Part shown: positions 1 through 8,309 of the stretch, piece after piece | Position numbering within the stretch: position 1 is the stretch's first letter | How the letters are laid out: each line of letters begins with the position of its first letter | DNA from: Inquilinus ginsengisoli_B | Lineage (GTDB): Bacteria; Pseudomonadota; Alphaproteobacteria; DSM-16000; Inquilinaceae | Direction: 5' to 3' | Assembly (NCBI RefSeq): GCF_050434925.1 | Contig: NZ_JBNDJK010000001.1 | Span: 4,216,001 to 4,280,000, forward strand | DNA length: 64,000 nucleotides | The notes under the pieces: model-generated | Seen by the model: only the letters and a program-made list of their open reading frames with translations | Databases searched by the model: none | What the model was told of the DNA's origin: nothing | Made by a program: the position numbers and the translations under genes

Positions 1-1233
1 TTCCTGCTGCGGCTCGACGACACCGACACCGAGCGGGGCAGCGCCGAATTCGCCGCGGCGATCGAGCAGGATCTGCGCTGGCTCGGCCTCGGCTGGGACG
101 GCTTCGCCCGCCAGTCCGACCGCACCGACCGCTACCGGGCGGCGCAGGACCGGCTGAAGGCGGCTGGCCGGCTCTATCCCTGCTACGAATCGGCCGAGGA
201 GCTGGAGCTCAAGCGCAAGAGCCTGCTGGCCCGCGGCCTGCCGCCGCTCTACGACCGCGCCGCGCTGGCTCTGACCGACGCCGATTGCGCCCGGCTCAAG
301 GCGGAAGGGCACCGGCCGCATTGGCGCTTCAAGATGGCGGATGCGCCGGTCGAATGGGATGACAAGGTCCGCGGCCGGGTGCATTTCAACGGTCGCGACA
401 TCTCCGACCCGGTGCTGGTGCGCGAGGACGGCCGGGCGCTCTATCACATCGGCTCGGTGGTCGACGACATCGACATGGGTATCACCCTGGTGGTGCGCGG
501 CGAGGACCATGTCGCCAACACCGCCATGCACATCCAGCTGGCCGAGGCGCTGGGCGCCGCGCCGCCGGCCTATGCACACACCTCGCTGATCGCCGACGCC
601 GAGGGCCACGGCCTGTCCAAGCGCCTGGGCAGCCTGTCGCTGCGCAGCCTGCGGGAGGGGGGGATCGAGCCGCTGGCGGTGACCAGCCTGCTGGCCAAGC
701 TCGGCACCTCCGACCCGATCGAACCGCGGCTGTCGCTCGACGCTCTGGTCGCCGAGTTCGACTTCGCCAAATTCTCCCGCGCCATCCCGCGCTTCGACCC
801 GGCCGAGCTGGAGCGGCTGAACGGCCGCATCCTGCACGAGACGCCCTATGCGGCGGTGCGCGACCGGCTGGTGGCGCTCGGCCTCGGCGCCGTCGACGAG
901 GCCGCCTGGGCGGTGCTGCGCCCGAACCTGCAGCGGCTTGAAGACGCAGCCGAGTGGTGGCGGGTGGTCGCCGGACCGGTGACGCCGGTCGTCGCCGACG
1001 CGGCGCTGCTGGCTGCCGCGGCCGGGCTGCTGCCGCTCGAGCCCTGGAACGATGCCACGTGGAGCGAGTGGACGGTGGCGGTGCGCGACCGCACCGGGGT
1101 CAAGGGCAAGCCGCTGTTCCTGACCCTGCGCTTGGCCCTGACCGGCCTCGACCACGGGCCCGAGCTGCGCGGCCTGCTGCCGCTGATCGGACGGCAGCGG
1201 GCGTTGGCCCGGCTCTCCGGCCGTGTGGCGTGA
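1..1233 (+). CDS. gltX: Glutamyl-tRNA synthetase, 5' end outside window
   Basis: Class I aminoacyl-tRNA synthetase that attaches glutamate to tRNA in the cytoplasm. The frame is open from base 1, where it reads FLLRLDDTDTERGS, the conserved stretch a little after the HIGH motif, and it runs to TGA at 1231-1233 (410 codons). The KMSKS-class loop is present as LSKR at 613-624, and the C-terminal anticodon-binding helices follow. The first ATG inside the fragment, near 334, is not a start because homology continues upstream of it. Alphaproteobacteria often carry two GltX copies, and which one this is cannot be told without the N-terminus. It is followed on the same strand by four other genes. 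Confidence 0.93.
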   Translation, partial: FLLRLDDTDTERGSAEFAAAIEQDLRWLGLGWDGFARQSDRTDRYRAAQDRLKAAGRLYPCYESAEELELKRKSLLARGLPPLYDRAALALTDADCARLKAEGHRPHWRFKMADAPVEWDDKVRGRVHFNGRDISDPVLVREDGRALYHIGSVVDDIDMGITLVVRGEDHVANTAMHIQLAEALGAAPPAYAHTSLIADAEGHGLSKRLGSLSLRSLREGGIEPLAVTSLLAKLGTSDPIEPRLSLDALVAEFDFAKFSRAIPRFDPAELERLNGRILHETPYAAVRDRLVALGLGAVDEAAWAVLRPNLQRLEDAAEWWRVVAGPVTPVVADAALLAAAAGLLPLEPWNDATWSEWTVAVRDRTGVKGKPLFLTLRLALTGLDHGPELRGLLPLIGRQRALARLSGRVA

Positions 1234-1315
1234 ACGCCCCATCCTGCTAAAACTTGCGTAAAACTTGGCCCTTCCCCTCTTGGCGCCGACCCGCGGTCCG
1301 GAGTAAGAACCCGAT

Positions 1316-2143
1316 ATGACCGACGATACCTTGCCTGCCCAGGACACCCCGGTGCTGCCGGTGGCCGCGGTCTTCCTCGATGTCGCGTCGCTGTCGGGCG
1401 ACGCCTCGGTCGATGATGGGCCGGAGGATCTCGCCCGCATCCTCGGCGGACTCGGCACCGTCTGCCGCCCGGCCCGCCGCATCGCCTATGCCGACTGGGC
1501 AACGCTGTCCGACCTGCGCGGCGTCGCCCATCGCCACGGCTTCGACCAGGTGCAGACCACCGAGATCGAGCCCGGCCGCGACGCCGCCTCGCTGCGCCTG
1601 GTGGTCGACGCCATGGAGCTGGCGCTGCTGGAGCGCAGCATCGACACCGTGGTGCTGGTGACCGGCAGCGCGGCCTTCCTGCCGCTGGTCCGCAGCCTGC
1701 GCCGTCACGGCAAGCGGGTGATCGCCATCGGCCCCGCCCGCCGCATGGACCCGATGTTCCAGTCGGAATGCGACCGTTTCGTCGATTGCGCCGTGCTCGG
1801 CCGACCGGCTGCCGCGCCTGCGCGGGCCGAGATCCGCCCGGCAGCGGCGGCGCCGGTCGCCCATCCGGCTGCCCCGGCGCTTCGCTCCGATCCGGCGCCG
1901 GCCCCGCGACCGGCGGAGCCGGCGCCCCGCCTGCGCGTGAAGCCGCCGGCCGAGCCTGCCCGCGCGGCCCGGCTGGGGCCTGCGGTGGCGGAACCGCCGC
2001 GCCCGTCCGCGTCGGCCCGCGCCCATCGCCCATCCCTGACCGCCCAGTTCGACGAGCCGGAGACCGCCCCCGCCGGCCCGCCACTGATGGCCGGCACTCC
2101 GGTGGTGCCGCAGCGCAAGGGCTGGTTCGGCAAGCGTCGCTGA
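1316..2143 (+). CDS. NYN (PIN-like) domain protein, LabA/DUF88 type
   Basis: Predicted metal-dependent nuclease-like protein of the NYN family, 275 residues. Residues about 10-155 form the domain: an early strand ending VFLDVASL with its acidic residue, a central region, then VVLVTGSAAFLPLVRSLRRHG, which matches the conserved strand and helix of the family. About 100 residues rich in Pro and Ala follow, then a short basic tail (QRKGWFGKRR). The start has GGAG 10-13 bases upstream. Members are assumed to act on RNA, but no substrate can be inferred here. It lies between gltX and cysS, both tRNA-charging genes, which is only weakly suggestive. Confidence 0.75.
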   Translation: MTDDTLPAQDTPVLPVAAVFLDVASLSGDASVDDGPEDLARILGGLGTVCRPARRIAYADWATLSDLRGVAHRHGFDQVQTTEIEPGRDAASLRLVVDAMELALLERSIDTVVLVTGSAAFLPLVRSLRRHGKRVIAIGPARRMDPMFQSECDRFVDCAVLGRPAAAPARAEIRPAAAAPVAHPAAPALRSDPAPAPRPAEPAPRLRVKPPAEPARAARLGPAVAEPPRPSASARAHRPSLTAQFDEPETAPAGPPLMAGTPVVPQRKGWFGKRR

Positions 2144-2240
2144 CCGGGCTGCCCTGCGGCCGGAACCTTGGACGCCAGGGGCCCGATCTGGTAATCGTCG
2201 CGGTCCCGACCGGACAGGTCTGACCTTAGGATTGCGACCC

Positions 2241-3623
2241 GTGGCGCTCTCTCTGCACAACACGCTCACCCGGACGAAGGAAGCCTTCGTCCCGATCGAT
2301 CCGAGCCATGTGCGGATGTATGTCTGCGGCCCGACGGTCTATGACTACGCCCATATCGGCAATGCCCGGCCGATCGTCGTCTTCGACGTGCTGTACCGGC
2401 TGCTGCGGACGCTGTATCCGCAGGTGACCTATGCCCGCAACATCACCGACATCGAAGACAAGATCATCGAGCGGGCGAAGGCCAACGGGGAGTCGATCGG
2501 CGAGCTGACCCGGCGCACCGGCGAGGTCTTCGCCGCGGATATGGCGGCGCTGGGCGCCCTGCTGCCCGACATCCAGCCGCGCGCCACCGAGCACATCCCG
2601 CAGATGCAGGCGATGATCGGCACGCTGATCGACAAGGGCCACGCCTACGCCGCCGATGGCCATGTCCTGTTCAATGTGCCGTCGATGCCGGATTACGGCC
2701 AGCTGTCGCGCCGCAACCGCGACGAGCTGATCGACGGCGCCCGGATCGACGTGGCGCCCTACAAGCGCGACCCGGCGGATTTCGTGCTGTGGAAGCCATC
2801 GACCGACGACCAGCCGGGCTGGGACAGCCCCTGGGGCCGCGGCCGGCCGGGCTGGCACATCGAATGCTCGGCCATGGCCGCCGCCCATCTCGGCACCATC
2901 TTCGACATCCATGCCGGCGGCATCGACCTCGTCTTCCCGCATCACGAGAACGAGATCGCCCAGAGCCGCTGCGCCCATGGCACGCCGGTGATGGCGAATG
3001 TCTGGCTGCACAACGGCTTCCTGCAGGTCGAAGGCCAGAAGATGTCGAAGTCGCTCGGCAACTTCTACACGCCGCATGATCTGCTGGAGGAGTTCCCCGG
3101 CGAGGCGCTGCGCTATGCGCTGCTGTCGGGTCACTACCGCCAGCCCTTCGACTTCACCAAGGATGGGGTGCGCCAGGCGCGGGCGGCGCTCGACCGGTTC
3201 TATGGCGCGCTGCGCGCCATCGGCACCGCGCCGGCCGAACCGGGCGAGGTGCCCCCGGCCGTGCTGGCGGCTCTGGAGGACGACCTCAACACGCCGGAGG
3301 CCCTGGCCGCGCTGCACGAAACCGTGAGCGAGCTGAACAAGGCGACCGATTCCGCCGAGCAGGCCCGCCTTGCGGCCGGATTGCTGGCCGGCGGCCGGCT
3401 GCTGGGACTGCTGGAGCAGGCGCCGGAGGACTGGTTCCGCTGGCGGCCGAAGGCGGATTCCGGGCTGGACGACGCCGAGATCGACGCGCTGGTGGCGGCC
3501 CGCCGGGCGGCGCGGGCGGCGAAGGACTTCGCCGAGGCCGACCGCATCCGCGACCAGCTGGTGGCCGCCGGCATCGCACTGGAGGACAAGCCGGACCGCA
3601 CGCTGTGGCGTCGGGTGGGGTGA
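2241..3623 (+). CDS. cysS: Cysteinyl-tRNA synthetase
   Basis: Charges tRNA-Cys; monomeric zinc-dependent class I synthetase of 460 residues, the usual length. The GTG at 2241 is preferred over the TTG at 2232 because it gives the family N-terminus (M)ALSLHNTLTR and has AGGA about 9 bases upstream. Visible motifs are zinc ligand Cys29 in MYVCGPTVYDYAHIGN, HIGN at residues 38-41, a second Cys in WHIECSAMA, the HHENE stretch, and KMSKS at 267-271. The C-terminal DALR-type helical domain is complete. The cimA start is only 4 bases after this stop, so the two are probably co-transcribed. Confidence 0.97.
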   Translation: MALSLHNTLTRTKEAFVPIDPSHVRMYVCGPTVYDYAHIGNARPIVVFDVLYRLLRTLYPQVTYARNITDIEDKIIERAKANGESIGELTRRTGEVFAADMAALGALLPDIQPRATEHIPQMQAMIGTLIDKGHAYAADGHVLFNVPSMPDYGQLSRRNRDELIDGARIDVAPYKRDPADFVLWKPSTDDQPGWDSPWGRGRPGWHIECSAMAAAHLGTIFDIHAGGIDLVFPHHENEIAQSRCAHGTPVMANVWLHNGFLQVEGQKMSKSLGNFYTPHDLLEEFPGEALRYALLSGHYRQPFDFTKDGVRQARAALDRFYGALRAIGTAPAEPGEVPPAVLAALEDDLNTPEALAALHETVSELNKATDSAEQARLAAGLLAGGRLLGLLEQAPEDWFRWRPKADSGLDDAEIDALVAARRAARAAKDFAEADRIRDQLVAAGIALEDKPDRTLWRRVG

Positions 3624-3627
3624 GGCG

Positions 3628-5223
3628 ATGAGCGAGCGGATCTGGCTGTTCGACACCACCCTGCGCGACGGGGCGCAGACCCAGGGCGTGGACTTCTCGG
3701 TGGCCGACAAGATCGCCATCGCCAAGAAGCTCGACGCGCTCGGCATCGACTATGTCGAGGGCGGCTGGCCGGGCGCCAACCCGACCGACGACGCGCTGTT
3801 CCGCGACCCGCCGAAGCTGGCCCATGGCCGCTTCACCGCCTTCGGCATGACCCGGCGGCCGGGCCGCAGCGCCGCCAATGATCCCGGCCTGTCGGCGCTG
3901 CTGAACTGCGACGTCCAGGCGATCACGATCGTCGGCAAGACCTGGGATTTCCATGTCGACGTCGCGCTGAACATCCCGCGCGAGGAGAATCTCGAGCTGA
4001 TCCGCGACAGCGTTGCGGAGATCGTCGGCCGCGGCCGCGAGGCCGGATTCGACTGTGAGCACTTCTTCGACGGGTACAAGGCCAATCCGGACTACGCCCT
4101 GGCCTGCGCCAAGGCGGCCTGTGAGGCCGGGGCGCGCTGGGTGGTGCTGTGCGACACCAATGGCGGCGCCCTGCCGCATGAGGTGACCGAGATTGTCACG
4201 GCCGTGGCCCGGCACATTCCGGGCGACCGGCTGGGCATCCACACCCATGACGACACCGGCAATGCCGTCGCCAACAGCCTGGCGGCGGTGCGGGCCGGGG
4301 CGCGCCAGATCCAGGGCACGCTGAACGGCCTGGGCGAGCGCTGCGGCAACGCCAACCTGATCACCCTGATCCCGACCCTGGCGCTGAAGATGGGCTACGA
4401 GACCGGGGTGACCGAGGCCGGCCTGGCCTCGCTGACCGATCTCAGCCACTGGTTCGACGAGCGGCTGGACCGCACGCCCCAGGCCGGCGCGCCCTATGTC
4501 GGCGGCCGCGCCTTCGCCCATAAGGGCGGGCTGCATGTTTCCGCCATCGCCAAGGATCCGCGCTCCTACGAGCATGTGGCGCCGGAGCGGGTGGGCAACC
4601 GGCGCCATCTCGTCGTCTCCGACCAGGCCGGGCGGGCGAACATCCTGGCCCGCTTCGCCGAGATCGGCGTCGCCATCGACCCGAAGGACCGCAATGTCGA
4701 GCGGCTGGTCGACCTGGTGAAGCAGCGCGAGTTCGAGGGCTATTCCTACGACACCGCCGCCGCCAGCTTCGAGCTGCTGGCCCGGCGCATGCTGGGCCAG
4801 GTGCCGGCCTTCTTCGCCATGGACCGGTTCACCGTGGTGGACGAGCGGCGCTTCAACGCCCGCGGCGAGGTGGTGCAGGAATCCGAGGCCACGGTGCTGC
4901 TGCGCGTCGGCGAAAAGACCTGGCATGAGGTGTCCTTCGGCAACGGCCCGGTCAACGCGCTCGACAACGCCATGCGCAAGGCGCTGGAGCCGATCTATCC
5001 CGGCCTGAAGCCGCTGCGGCTGGTCGACTTCAAGGTCCGCATCCTGCGCTCGAACGAGGGCACCGGCGCGATGCCGCGCGTGATGATCGAGACCGAGGAC
5101 GCCGACGGCACGCGCTGGTCGACGATCGGTGTCTCCACCAACGTCATCGACGCCTCCTTCGAGGCGCTGGGCGACAGCTTCACCTATGCGCTGCTGCGGG
5201 CCGGCGCCACGGCACCAATCTGA
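3628..5223 (+). CDS. cimA: (R)-citramalate synthase
   Basis: Condenses acetyl-CoA with pyruvate to citramalate, the threonine-independent route toward 2-oxobutyrate and isoleucine; member of the HMGL/LeuA family. The protein has 531 residues. It starts with the LeuA-family signature FDTTLRDGAQTQG (Asp9, Arg13, Asp14), has the metal-binding HTHDD near residues 205-209 and GTLNGLGERCGN afterwards, and ends in a LeuA-type allosteric domain. The GxGERCGNAN motif and overall size fit CimA better than 2-isopropylmalate synthase, but the two are close. The ATG at 3628 follows the cysS stop by 4 bases. Confidence 0.9.
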   Translation: MSERIWLFDTTLRDGAQTQGVDFSVADKIAIAKKLDALGIDYVEGGWPGANPTDDALFRDPPKLAHGRFTAFGMTRRPGRSAANDPGLSALLNCDVQAITIVGKTWDFHVDVALNIPREENLELIRDSVAEIVGRGREAGFDCEHFFDGYKANPDYALACAKAACEAGARWVVLCDTNGGALPHEVTEIVTAVARHIPGDRLGIHTHDDTGNAVANSLAAVRAGARQIQGTLNGLGERCGNANLITLIPTLALKMGYETGVTEAGLASLTDLSHWFDERLDRTPQAGAPYVGGRAFAHKGGLHVSAIAKDPRSYEHVAPERVGNRRHLVVSDQAGRANILARFAEIGVAIDPKDRNVERLVDLVKQREFEGYSYDTAAASFELLARRMLGQVPAFFAMDRFTVVDERRFNARGEVVQESEATVLLRVGEKTWHEVSFGNGPVNALDNAMRKALEPIYPGLKPLRLVDFKVRILRSNEGTGAMPRVMIETEDADGTRWSTIGVSTNVIDASFEALGDSFTYALLRAGATAPI

Positions 5224-5236
5224 TGGACCGGCTCTG

Positions 5237-6007
5237 ATGGCTGGCACCGACCAGACCCGCGACCCGCTGCTGGGCGGCCCCGCGATCATCCTGATCGAAC
5301 CGCAGATGGGCGAGAACATCGGCACCGCGGCGCGGGCGATGCTGAATTGCGGCCTGACCGATCTGCGCCTGGTGCGGCCGCGCGACGGCTGGCCGAACTC
5401 GAAGGCGGTGCCGACCGCCTCCGGCGCCGATGCCGTGCTGGACCATGTCCAGGTGTTCGAGCGGACCGAGGACGCGATCGCCGATCTCGGCGCCGTCTAC
5501 GCCACCACGGCGCGGCTGCGCGACCAGCTGAAGCCGGTGGTGACGCCGCGCCGGGCGGCGGTGGAGATGCGGGCGCACCACGCCGCGGGCGTCGGCACCG
5601 GCATCCTGTTCGGGCCCGAACGCACCGGCATGACCAATGACGACGTCGCCCTGGCCGATGCCGTGGTCAACGTGCCGCTGAACCCCGCCTTCTCCTCGCT
5701 CAACCTGGCCCAGGCGGTGCTGCTGGTTTCCTATGAGTGGTTCACCGCCGGCGACGCGACGCCGGAGCGGCGGCTGGACTATGAGGAGGACGCGCCGCCG
5801 GCCAGCAAGGAGCAGCTGGTCAACCTGTTCGAGCATCTCGAAGAGGCGCTGGACGCCGGCAACTTCTTCCGGGTGCCGGAGAAGAAGCCCAGCATGCAGC
5901 GCAACATCCGTGCCTTCCTGCAGCGCGCCCAGCTGTCGGAGCAGGAGGTGCGGACCCTGCACGGCATGATCGTCGCCCTGTCCGGCCGGCGGAAGGGTGG
6001 GGAGTAG
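5237..6007 (+). CDS. trmJ: SPOUT-family tRNA/rRNA methyltransferase, TrmJ-like
   Basis: Predicted S-adenosylmethionine-dependent 2'-O-methyltransferase, most like TrmJ, which methylates position 32 of tRNAs. The 256-residue protein opens with IILIEPQMGENIGTAARAML, the typical N-terminal strand and helix with the conserved Asn-x-Gly, and contains the knot sequence ILFGPERTGMTNDD followed by VNVPLNPAFSSLNLAQAV. The ATG at 5237 was chosen because homology starts there; the longer upstream frame overlaps cimA and is not needed. A five-codon ATG...TGA mini-frame lies at 5222-5236 directly before the start. It sits in the same + strand run as cimA. Confidence 0.88.
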   Translation: MAGTDQTRDPLLGGPAIILIEPQMGENIGTAARAMLNCGLTDLRLVRPRDGWPNSKAVPTASGADAVLDHVQVFERTEDAIADLGAVYATTARLRDQLKPVVTPRRAAVEMRAHHAAGVGTGILFGPERTGMTNDDVALADAVVNVPLNPAFSSLNLAQAVLLVSYEWFTAGDATPERRLDYEEDAPPASKEQLVNLFEHLEEALDAGNFFRVPEKKPSMQRNIRAFLQRAQLSEQEVRTLHGMIVALSGRRKGGE

Positions 6008-6034
6008 GGCATTCGAATAGGAGCTGAATTTTGA

Positions 6035-6128
6035 TTGTCATCCTCGGGCTTCACCCGAGGATCCAGGGGCTTTCAGAGCGGCTCTCGGTGGCCCCTGGGA
6101 TTGCCGGGTCAAGCCCGGCAAATGACAA
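6035..6128. repeat. Intergenic palindromic repeat element
   Basis: A 94-bp element bounded by TTGTCAT and ATGACAA. It contains two further hairpins (CCTCGGGC/CCCGAGG near 6042-6060, and TTGCCGGG/CCCGGCAA near 6102-6122) and the words GGATCCAGGGGC and GCCCCTGG facing each other. A clear relative lies at 33998-34087. Such mosaics are common between genes in alphaproteobacteria; this one lies between the converging trmJ-like gene and the hydrolase and may also end transcription. Confidence 0.7.
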
Positions 6129-6169
6129 AAAGGGGTTTGGGAGCGCTTATTCTCAAGTATCTCCTAAGC

Positions 6170-6817
6170 TCAACCCGCCGGCCGCGTGATCCGCCCGGCC
6201 CAGTCCGACACGGCGGTCGCGACGGTCCGCAGGTGGTCCGCAGCGGTGAAGCCGGAGACGCTCTTGCGCGGCTTCAGGTCGTGGTCGCCGTCCTCCAGCC
6301 ACAGCTGCTCGATCCGGTCCGACAGGGCGTAGCCGGTGACCTCGTCGCGGGTGCCGAACTCGTCGCGCGAGCCTTGGCAGATCAGCGCCGGGGTCTTGAG
6401 CCCCGCGAGATGGGCGGTGCGCAACTGCGTCGGCTTGCCCGGCGGATGGAACGGATAGCCCAGGCACAGCAGCCCGGCGATCCGGCCCTCCGCGTGCAGC
6501 TCGTCCGCGGCCATCGAGGCCACGCGTCCGCCCATCGACTTGCCGCCGATGATCAGCGGCCCGCTGGCGCCGAGGGCGTCGACCGCCGCCCGGTACTCCG
6601 GGATCACGGTCTCGGCCCGCGGCGGCGGCCTGCGCTGGCCGTCGCGCCGCGCCGCCATGTAGCCGAACTCGAACCGCGCCACCCGGAAACCGGCTTCTGC
6701 CAGCGCCTTCGCTGCAGCGGTCATCGACGCCGAATCCATCGGTGCCCCGGCGCCATGGGCCAGTAGGATGGTGATGCGGGCGTCAGGCGGCCCGTCGGTG
6801 AGAAAGGTCGGTGCCAT
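6170..6817 (-). CDS. Alpha/beta hydrolase, KANL3/Tex30-like
   Basis: Soluble serine hydrolase-like protein of 215 residues. The nucleophile elbow is GGKSMGGR (Ser in the GxSxG-like site), the acid is probably the Asp in QGSRDEFG, and the base is the His in DGDHDLKP. The N-terminal ILLAHGAGAPMDS supplies the oxyanion-hole strand. This layout matches the small KANL3/Tex30-type hydrolase family found widely in bacteria, whose substrates are not known. It is a single gene on the minus strand, convergent with the trmJ-like gene, and no operon partner is evident. Confidence 0.8.
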   Translation of the reverse strand: MAPTFLTDGPPDARITILLAHGAGAPMDSASMTAAAKALAEAGFRVARFEFGYMAARRDGQRRPPPRAETVIPEYRAAVDALGASGPLIIGGKSMGGRVASMAADELHAEGRIAGLLCLGYPFHPPGKPTQLRTAHLAGLKTPALICQGSRDEFGTRDEVTGYALSDRIEQLWLEDGDHDLKPRKSVSGFTAADHLRTVATAVSDWAGRITRPAG

Positions 6818-6840
6818 CGGCCGACCCTAGCACCTGAACG

Positions 6841-7314
6841 TCAGAGAATGCAGGCGAGCTTGGCAAAGGCCGAGAGCGGGTCGGGATCGGCCAGGGGGGC
6901 CTGCGGATGCAGCTTCTCGACCTCGAGCTCGAATCGGGCGCGGACCAGGCGGTAGCCGAACTGGAGCAGCACGTCGGCCAGGGCGGCGCGCAGCTGGACC
7001 TCGCCCAGCGTCAGCGTCTCCAGTGGCGCCGGCGCGGCAGCCGGGCCGACCGCCGGGCGCTTGAGCGTGTCGTCGCGCCAGCCGGCGATGCCGGTCCGGC
7101 GCAGCGCCGCCAGGAAGCGATAGACGGTGGCCAGGCTGATCCGCGGATCCAGCCGGCGGGCTCTACTCCAGATTTCCCGGGCGTCGAGTGTGCGGTCGGC
7201 CTCGGCCAGCACCGCCAGCAGGATGCGGCGCGGCCGGGTCGGCCGCAGCCCGGCGTCGCGCAGCCGGGCCAGGGCCGGGGCGGGCCCGGGGTGGGGAAGG
7301 GAGGCGGGGCTCAT
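6841..7314 (-). CDS. Fur-like winged-helix regulator without the usual metal site
   Basis: Predicted DNA-binding protein of 157 residues. Residues about 15-75 read as a Fur-family winged helix (LRPTRPRRILLAVL ... DAREIWSRARRLDPRISLATVYRFLAALRRTGI), with the characteristic ATVYR recognition helix. The C-terminal part does not contain the HHDHLIC-type stretch or the paired CxxC of Fur, Zur or PerR, and only one Cys is present, near the end. A short FGYRLVRARFELE segment recalls the dimerisation helix. The ATG at 7314 is 8 bases beyond the PadR stop on the same strand, so the two are an operon. Its ligand is unknown and it may sense no metal. Confidence 0.72.
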   Translation of the reverse strand: MSPASLPHPGPAPALARLRDAGLRPTRPRRILLAVLAEADRTLDAREIWSRARRLDPRISLATVYRFLAALRRTGIAGWRDDTLKRPAVGPAAAPAPLETLTLGEVQLRAALADVLLQFGYRLVRARFELEVEKLHPQAPLADPDPLSAFAKLACIL

Positions 7315-7324
7315 GCCGCCGCCC

Positions 7325-8005
7325 TCAGTTGCGCCGGATCTCGGCCGCGGCCCGGGCCAGGATCTCGACAATCCGGGTCTCGGCGTCCGGGTCGGTCCCG
7401 GCGTCCAGCTTCTGCTCGCTCGCCTCGCGCAGGTTGTCCAGCGCCGCGACCACCAGGGACGGCAGCCGGCTCGACCGCTCGCGCTCACGGTCGCGCTCGC
7501 CGCCCATCATCTTGTTGACCCAGGCGATCTTCTCGCCGGCCGCGGCCAGGCGGCCCAGCACGGCGTCGATGATGCCGCGGTTGCTGTCCAGATAGGCACG
7601 GCCCTCGGCGGTGATGGTGTAGAGCTTCTTGCTGCCCTCGGCCTCGACCGTGACGTAGCCGGCCTCCTCGAGATAGGTCAGGGTCGGGTAGACCGTGCCC
7701 GGGCTCGGGCTGTACCAGCCACCGGTCTTGTCCTCGATCAGCTTGATGATCTCATAGCCGTGGCGCGGCTGCTGCTCGATCAGGGCCAGGGCCAGCAGGC
7801 GCAGATCGCCCTGGGCCAGCATCCGGCCGGCGCGCATCATGTCGCCGCCGCCACCGAAGCCGCGGCCGCCGAACCCGCCGCCGAAGCCATGACCGAACAT
7901 GCGGCCGCCCCGGCCGCGGCCGCCGGCCCACATCTCCTCGCCGCCGCCGCAATCGCCGCGATGGCCATGATCGTCGCGCTGACCGCGATGATGTCTTCCG
8001 AACAT
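7325..8005 (-). CDS. PadR-family regulator with His/Gly-rich N-terminus, YqjI-like
   Basis: Winged-helix repressor of 226 residues. The first 60 or so residues are a His-, Gly- and Arg-rich tail (MFGRHHRGQRDDHGHRGDCG...), like the metal-binding tail of Escherichia coli YqjI, a nickel-responsive PadR protein of iron homeostasis. The PadR domain follows: LLALALIEQQPRHGYEIIKLIED, then SPGTVYPTLTYLEEAG, then a C-terminal dimerisation helix. The ATG at 8005 has GGAG 8 bases upstream; an in-frame longer start at 8065 would lie inside the operator. It is co-transcribed with the Fur-like gene. Metal sensing is inferred only from the tail. Confidence 0.85.
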   Translation of the reverse strand: MFGRHHRGQRDDHGHRGDCGGGEEMWAGGRGRGGRMFGHGFGGGFGGRGFGGGGDMMRAGRMLAQGDLRLLALALIEQQPRHGYEIIKLIEDKTGGWYSPSPGTVYPTLTYLEEAGYVTVEAEGSKKLYTITAEGRAYLDSNRGIIDAVLGRLAAAGEKIAWVNKMMGGERDRERERSSRLPSLVVAALDNLREASEQKLDAGTDPDAETRIVEILARAAAEIRRN

Positions 8006-8025
8006 CGAATTCACTCCATAGGTTT

Positions 8026-8035
8026 CGATATATCG
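8026..8035. promoter_or_regulatory. Probable PadR operator, proximal
   Basis: Perfect 10-bp palindrome CGATATATCG about 20 bases upstream of the PadR start, sharing the core GATATATC with the distal site. A further half-site AAGATAT follows at 8037-8043. Position and symmetry suggest autorepression. Confidence 0.55.
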
Positions 8036-8061
8036 CAAGATATGGCGACCGAAGATCGGTT

Positions 8062-8077
8062 TCAAGATATATCTTGA
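8062..8077. promoter_or_regulatory. Probable PadR operator, distal
   Basis: Perfect 16-bp palindrome TCAAGATATATCTTGA, AT-rich within very GC-rich surroundings. Its centre is 39 bp from that of the site at 8026-8035, and both share the core GATATATC. Paired sites of this kind upstream of a padR gene are best read as its own operators. Confidence 0.65.
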
Positions 8078-8309
8078 GATGTGTTTTTAATGATGGGGAT
8101 GCGGCCATTTGGCCGCTCCGGGGAGCCGACGGACTCAAAAAAGGGGGCGTTTGCGGACATCTCCGCCTTCATGAGCAGAGTGCGATCACCTATCTCCCGG
8201 TGCCTGCCTGTCTGAGGGTAGGACAGGCGATGGCCGGGCTTGCGGTTGCAGGCCCGACCTATCTCGATCACCGATGACGAAAGGCAGCCTGGTTGGTTTG
8301 CGCGGGCGC

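Larger units (their letters stand above)
8006..8309. other. 304-bp intergenic region holding the PadR promoter
   Basis: No gene is seen here. The left third carries the PadR operator palindromes described separately. A perfect 7-bp inverted repeat (GCCTGTC at 8206-8212 and GACAGGC at 8222-8228) lies in the right part and could end transcription from the orphan gene to its right, which is read leftwards, although no T-run follows. Confidence 0.5.

Noticed and set aside
2226..5325. Long minus-strand frames opposite cysS and cimA
   Set aside because: Both lie opposite well-recognised genes and have no domains.
6841..7314. The Fur-like gene as irr or perR, the owner of the katG box
   Set aside because: It lacks the His and Cys ligands and the haem or HxH motifs of those proteins.
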